Positions 61,101-64,000 of a DNA stretch of 64,000 nt are shown piece by piece. The stretch lies in NCBI RefSeq assembly GCF_963576615.1, contig NC_088711.1:16896182-16960181 (forward strand), given 5' to 3'. The position numbers and the translations under genes were made by a program. Origin of the DNA: Watersipora subatra. Taxonomy: Eukaryota > Bryozoa > Gymnolaemata > Cheilostomatida > Watersiporidae. A model generated the notes under the pieces. The model saw only the letters and a list, made by a program, of their open reading frames with translations, made no database searches and had not been told where the DNA came from. Position 1 is the stretch's first letter. Each line of letters opens with the position of its first letter.

Positions 61101-63902
61101 TTCGCTACAGCTCTCACACAATGATTACACATCTGTGATGCTAGTTAGTGACTATGGCTCTCAGACAATGATTACACATCTGTGATGCTAGTTAGTGACT
61201 ATGGCTCTCACACAATGATTACGCATCTGTGATGCTAGTTAGTGACTATGGCTCTCACACAATGATTACACATCTATGATGCTAGTTAGTGACTATGGCT
61301 CTCACACAACGATTACACATATGTGATGCTAGTTAGTGACTATGGCTCTCACACAATGATTACACAACTGTGATGCTAGTTAGTGACTATGGCTCTCACA
61401 CAATGATTACACATCTGTGATGCTAGTTAGTGACTATGGCTCTCACACAATGATTACACATCTGTGATGCTAGTTAGTGACTATGGCTCTCACACAATGA
61501 TTACACATCTGTGATGCTAGTTAGTGACTATGGCTCTCACACAATGATTACACATCTGTGATGCTAGTTAGTGACTATGGCTCTCACACAATGATTACAC
61601 ATCTGTGATGCTAGTTAGTGACTATGGCTCTCACACAATGATTACACATCTGTGATGCTAGTTAGTGACTATGGCTCTCACACAATGATTACACATCTGT
61701 GATGCTAGTTAGTGACTATGGCTCTCACACAATGATTACACATCTGTGATGCTAGTTAGTGACTATGGCTCTCACACAATGATTACACATCTGTGATGCT
61801 AGTTAGTGACTATGGCTCTCACACAATGATTACACATCTGTGATGCTAGTTAGTGACTATGGCTCTCACACAATGATTACACATCTGTGATGCTAGTTAG
61901 TGACTATGGCTCTCACACAATGATTACACATCTGTGATGCTAGTTAGTGACTATGGCTCTCACACAATGATTACACATCTGTGATGCTAGTTAGTGACTA
62001 TGGCTCTCACACAATGATTACACATCTGTGATGCTAGTTAGTGACTATGGCTCTCACACAATGATTACACATCTGTGATGCTAGTTAGTGACTATGGCTC
62101 TCACACAATGATTACACATCTGTGATGCTAGTTAGTGACTATGGCTCTCACACAATGATTACACATCTGTGATGCTAGTTAGTGACTATGGCTCTCACAC
62201 AATGATTACACATCTGTGATGCTAGTTAGTGACTATGGCTCTCACACAATGATTACACATCTGTGATGCTAGTTAGTGACTATGGCTCTCACACAATGAT
62301 TACACTCTTTAAAATCAGTTTTAGGTTTAATTAGCAAACATTGTATGATTGATATACACTGTGTTTACATGCTTCAAATGGGTTTGGAGTTGCTTCCACT
62401 TCGAACCATAGAAGCGATAAAATTCGAATGCTTTGATGCCATTTCGTTTCGTTAAATTTGTGCAAAGGCATTCACTGTGAGAAATCTGAGTCTACTTTTA
62501 ACAGCTTTTGTTTTGAGGGATACATCATAAATTTTGGATGTGTCTATTTATGAATGCCGTGCGACTCCGAATCGTGGAAACGGTAGGGTGTGAATTTTTT
62601 GAGAACAAGCAACTCCAAACCCATTCGAAGCATGGAAACACACCTCACCCCTTTAACCCAAGTGAGATGGTAATGCCTACTTAAGCTTGGGTTCCCTACC
62701 GGAGACTTGTGAGTTTGAGAACTCACCTCAAGATCTTAGCCGTTCCCAAATGTATCTATATATTTCCCTTTTCAATTTATATGATGTATTATAACTAAAA
62801 CATTTAGTTATAATACATAATAAAATTGAAATAGTTGAAAATTAAAATCATTAGTTTATGATGTATAATATAATTATTATACATCATAAAAATTGAACAA
62901 TTATCATTGTTGTCTTGCATAAGACTGAATGTTCTATTCTTACTATTAAATACAATGCTATGATGTAGTCTGTGACTAACATGACCTTACTAACGTAACA
63001 TTAACAAAGGTACAATAAGAGATTAATGAATATTGATAAATTAAGAAATAAAATAGAATAGAGAACACTCAACATGTGGAAGCTACTTTACAATCATTTC
63101 GACTATTAAACCACTATGTCTTGATGAATGTCTGATTTTCAACAAATTGTTTGTGCAGGGTTGAAGTGAACACATCGTTTGCTCGAACAAATGAAATGTT
63201 TCCTAACTATTCACTATATTGACTTCTAACTGTCAAACATAAATTTGTTTATTAAGGAAAATTATTCAAACTGCTAAAACAGGTTGTTTGCATGGCCAGT
63301 ATTTAATCCAGAAATCTATATTGGGCAGATCGTAAACATAATTAGCCATATTATAAATCAGAAATCTATATTGGACAGATCGTAACCATAATTAGCCATA
63401 TTATAGTCCATAAATCTATATTGGGCAGATCGTAACCATAATCAGCCATATTATAATCCAGAAATCTATATTGGGCAGATCGTAACCATAATCAGCCATA
63501 TTATAATCCAGAAATCTATATTGGACAGATCGTAACCATAATTAGCCATATTATAGTCCATAAATCTATATTGGGCAGATCGTAACCATAATCAGCCATA
63601 TTATAATCCAGAAATCTATATTGGGCCGATCGTAACCATAATCAGCCATATTATAATCCAGAAATCTATATTGGGCAGATCGTAGCCATAATTAGCCATA
63701 TTATAAATCAGAAATCTATATTGGGCAGATCGTAACCATAATTAGCCATATTATAAATCAGAAATCTATATTGGGCAGATCGTAACCACAATCAGCCATA
63801 TTATAATCCAAACTCACCATCTGGTAGAATAAAACAGCCAATAACTGCTACCACTAGCATGATCCCTCCAATGGTGACAAATATAGCAGAGAATCCTCCA
63901 AG
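46148..63902 (-). CDS. SLC18B1: SLC18B1-like vesicular transporter, copy B (exons 5-11; 5' part outside window)
   Basis: A head-to-tail duplicate of the copy A transporter. Exons in transcript order: 63818-63902, 54591-54739, 53984-54082, 51408-51508, 48941-49039, 47404-47484, 46148-46352. Five of these equal their copy A counterparts in length (149, 99, 101, 99, 81 nt); the first differs by one codon and the last is two codons longer (ADADEDDESLPLLL tail). All junctions keep phase and no damage is seen in the exons, so the gene looks functional. Exon 5 encodes LGGFSAIFVTIGGIMLVVAV; exon 6 ends SSIEPVLEPELRKA; exon 7 is the [20 protein letters not shown] segment plus the GSPIIATALDKL motif-A block; exon 8 holds [14 protein letters not shown]; the last exon repeats [20 protein letters not shown]. 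Differences cluster in loops and tails. Exons 1-4 must lie beyond 64000. The BEL/Pao element sits antisense in the intron between exons 6 and 5. Confidence 0.85.
46444..46545. repeat. Cluster of direct and inverted ACCAATGAGA motifs
   Basis: ACCAATTCTCATTGGTCAGT, ACTGACCAATGAGA (twice) and CCAACTCTCATTGGTGAG alternate in orientation. The strands can pair in several ways. It lies in the last intron of copy B. Confidence 0.8.
46697..46905 (+). repeat. Dispersed repeat, family 1, copy 2
   Basis: Degenerate partner of 3624-3830 in the same orientation; see there for shared landmarks. In intron 10 of copy B. Confidence 0.4.
47059..47250. repeat. 93-bp tandem duplication
   Basis: TTTTTAATGTTTACCATTG to the end of CTCAAAACAAAGATTTGC is followed by a second copy with about 8 differences. 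In intron 10 of copy B. Confidence 0.85.
48575..48815. repeat. Imperfect tandem repeat of about 80 bp, 3 copies
   Basis: Each copy holds ATTATTA, GACAACTCCTGTCATCACTT or close variants, and CTATGTATGATGTGTGT. Copies have drifted. In intron 9 of copy B. Confidence 0.7.
49258..49911. mobile_element. Foldback MITE, 654 bp, arms of about 290 bp
   Basis: The left end AGGTACGGCCACGCGTAC and the right end read inwards AGGTATGGCCACATGTAC start two arms that stay alignable for about 290 bases each, around a spacer of roughly 70 bases. Landmarks in both arms: TTTTGACCGAAA or TTCTGACCGAAA, ACACAGAAT, GAAATTCACAGAATTGT, GGCTAAACAAATTATTAGC, CTAGCAGCTTTT, ATACGATGCAACTG. No coding part. No clear target duplication was found. 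In intron 8 of copy B. Confidence 0.88.
50000..51400 (-). other. Intron 8 of SLC18B1 copy B, unannotated part
   Basis: No gene or repeat family recognised; the minus-strand frame at 50221-50541 shows no family signal and is likely chance. Confidence 0.35.
51509..53080 (-). other. Intron 7 of SLC18B1 copy B, unannotated part
   Basis: No gene or repeat recognised. Several short chance frames only. Confidence 0.35.
53081..53393 (-). mobile_element. TTAA-type MITE, copy 3, partial, opposite orientation
   Basis: Begins AGGTTGACTTGCAACCAAAT like the other two, but its inner part (TTCAACTCGACCTGGTTATTG onward to CACTTTGGGTTCTA) is the reverse complement of the right half of copies 1 and 2. It is thus inverted relative to them and stops inside the element. 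No TTAA is seen at the preserved end. In intron 7 of copy B, the same intron as copy 2 in copy A. Confidence 0.8.
53826..53878. repeat. 27-bp tandem duplication at the paralogous empty hAT site
   Basis: AACTCCTAACACGCTATGAT plus AGCATA occurs twice in a row. The corresponding copy A sequence is ACTCCTAGCATG-CTATGATAG, split by the hAT element at 27670-28176. Confidence 0.85.
54826..55337. repeat. 47-bp satellite, left block, about 11 copies
   Basis: The unit GATTACACATCTGTGATGCT, AGTTAGTGACTATGGCTCTC, ACACAAT repeats at exact 47-base spacing and is cut within a unit by the BEL/Pao element. It lies in the intron between exons 6 and 5 of copy B. Confidence 0.97.
55338..55938 (+). repeat. 5' LTR of the BEL/Pao element
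   Basis: 601 bases, starting TGTAAAG and ending TCGCTACA. It contains TATATAATAAAC late in the sequence, which could supply promoter or poly(A) function. It shares 558 bases with the 3' LTR. Confidence 0.88.
56583..58301 (+). pseudogene. gag-like region of the BEL/Pao element
   Basis: The region opens with a Ser/Glu-rich, coiled-coil-prone part (many Glu, Gln and Lys in heptad-like spacing around the middle of the first half). Then follows PIFKGETLKYQQWKASFFETF, a block typical of the gag-like DUF1759 domain of BEL/Pao elements, and a C-terminal CLNCNMNNHTTGTC zinc-knuckle-like motif. Function would be particle assembly and nucleic acid binding. Part of a broken element. Confidence 0.85.
58311..60565 (+). 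pseudogene. pol-like region of the BEL/Pao element (zinc knuckle, protease-like, RT, RNase H-like)
   Basis: A second knuckle (CFACSKPGHQMTDC) is followed by a short protease-like stretch (FALLDS). The reverse transcriptase is clear: RIRVVFDCAAK, LNDFLLQGPD, AIMGDIERMFHQLKVKPEHQ, FGARSSPACA and the NFYVDDGLTS active-site block, all in the BEL/Pao style. Near the end, LHHFCDASTRGYG is the start of the RNase H-like part of this family. Part of a broken element. Confidence 0.88.
60552..61109 (+). repeat. 3' LTR of the BEL/Pao element
   Basis: 558 bases matching 55381-55938 with about six differences; ends TCGCTACA next to the satellite sequence CTCTCACAC. Confidence 0.9.
61110..62305. repeat. 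47-bp satellite, right block, about 25 copies
   Basis: Continuation of the array at 54826-55337, resuming at the exact base of the unit where the left block stops (after the short target duplication). Most copies are identical; the variable ones lie next to the element. Confidence 0.97.
62360..62642. mobile_element. MITE with about 38-bp terminal inverted repeats
   Basis: Left end TGTGTTTACATGCTTCAAAT followed by GGGTTTGGAGTTGCTT; the right end read inwards is GTGTGTTTCCATGCTTCGAA followed by TGGGTTTGGAGTTGCTT. About 283 bases in all, no coding part and no clear target duplication. In intron 5 of copy B. Confidence 0.8.
62771..62830. repeat. AT-rich hairpin with two stem segments
   Basis: Inner stem TGTATTATAACTAAA (62785-62799) pairs with TTTAGTTATAATACA (62803-62817) over a 3-base loop; outer TTCAATTT pairs with AAATTGAA. 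Confidence 0.85.
62855..62890. repeat. Perfect 16-bp AT-rich hairpin
   Basis: TTTATGATGTATAATA pairs with TATTATACATCATAAA over the loop TAAT. It contains the same ATGATGTAT core as the hairpin 80 bases to the left, so both may come from one element. Confidence 0.85.
63305..63812. repeat. 50-bp satellite, about 10 copies, abutting a splice donor
   Basis: The unit GAAATCTATATTGGGCAGAT, CGTAACCATAATTAGCCATA, TTATAATCCA repeats at 50-base spacing, with variants (GGACAG, ATCAGCC, AAATCA). The last unit runs into AACTCAC, the donor of exon 5 of copy B. Confidence 0.96.
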
Positions 63903-64000
63903 CTAAAAAAACACATTAAATCGGCAATTAGATAAGGGAGTGAAGACAATAATAAACCTCATCTGTTTACAACAAATTCATGCCACAATCTAGCTGCATG

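Larger units (their letters stand above)
55338..61109 (+). mobile_element. BEL/Pao LTR retrotransposon, broken, young
   Basis: Both ends carry related LTRs (55338-55938 and 60552-61109), beginning TG and ending CA on the left copy. The host satellite flanks it with a 5-base direct repeat, GCTTT on the left and GCTCT on the right, as expected for this family. Parts recognised between the LTRs: a gag-like region and a pol-like region with protease-like, reverse transcriptase and RNase H-like segments. By eye the two LTRs differ at about six of 558 aligned bases (about 1%), so the insertion is recent in evolutionary terms. The copy is broken, with about three breaks, and is treated as a fossil. 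It lies antisense to the transporter in an intron of copy B. Confidence 0.92.

Overview
The window is nuclear DNA of an invertebrate animal. It is AT-rich, its genes are split by GT-AG introns, and it carries many tandem repeats, MITEs, tRNA-derived SINEs, a LINE remnant and a BEL/Pao element. The gene families (srGAP, SLC18B1) are pan-animal. A marine lophotrochozoan such as a bryozoan or mollusc would fit, but that is a guess.

Layout, left to right. (1) 1304-6264, plus strand: the last six recognisable exons of an srGAP-type Rho GTPase-activating protein, covering its SH3 domain and proline-rich tail. The 5' part lies off the left edge. (2) 6265-11400: a repeat-rich spacer holding a Tigger/pogo-like DNA transposon with a 20-bp satellite that matches its own terminal sequence, a dispersed repeat, and an 882-bp TTAA-flanked MITE. 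(3) 11409-15080, plus strand: a four-exon gene for a 139-residue single-pass membrane protein that I do not recognise. A nested-palindrome foldback element lies in its second intron. (4) 18149-43836, minus strand: a complete 11-exon SLC18B1-like vesicular transporter (478 residues, here copy A). Its introns hold hAT, TTAA-MITE, SINE and LINE sequences and several satellites, one of 3.9 kb. (5) 46148-63902, minus strand: exons 5 to 11 of a second SLC18B1-like gene (copy B), a head-to-tail duplicate whose first exons lie off the right edge. One intron holds a 47-bp satellite split by a young, broken BEL/Pao element.

All exon joins given here keep the reading frame: the four-exon gene totals 420 nt, copy A totals 1437 nt, and exons 6 to 10 of copy B have exactly the lengths of their copy A counterparts. 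The two transporter copies act as natural controls for each other. A hAT insertion in copy A has its empty site in copy B, and two satellites in copy B have single-copy counterparts in copy A. I saw no rRNA, functional tRNA or CRISPR. The most unusual structures are the terminal-repeat-derived satellite in the Tigger-like element, the nested palindrome at 12921-13082, and the satellite that runs up to a splice donor at 63812-63817.
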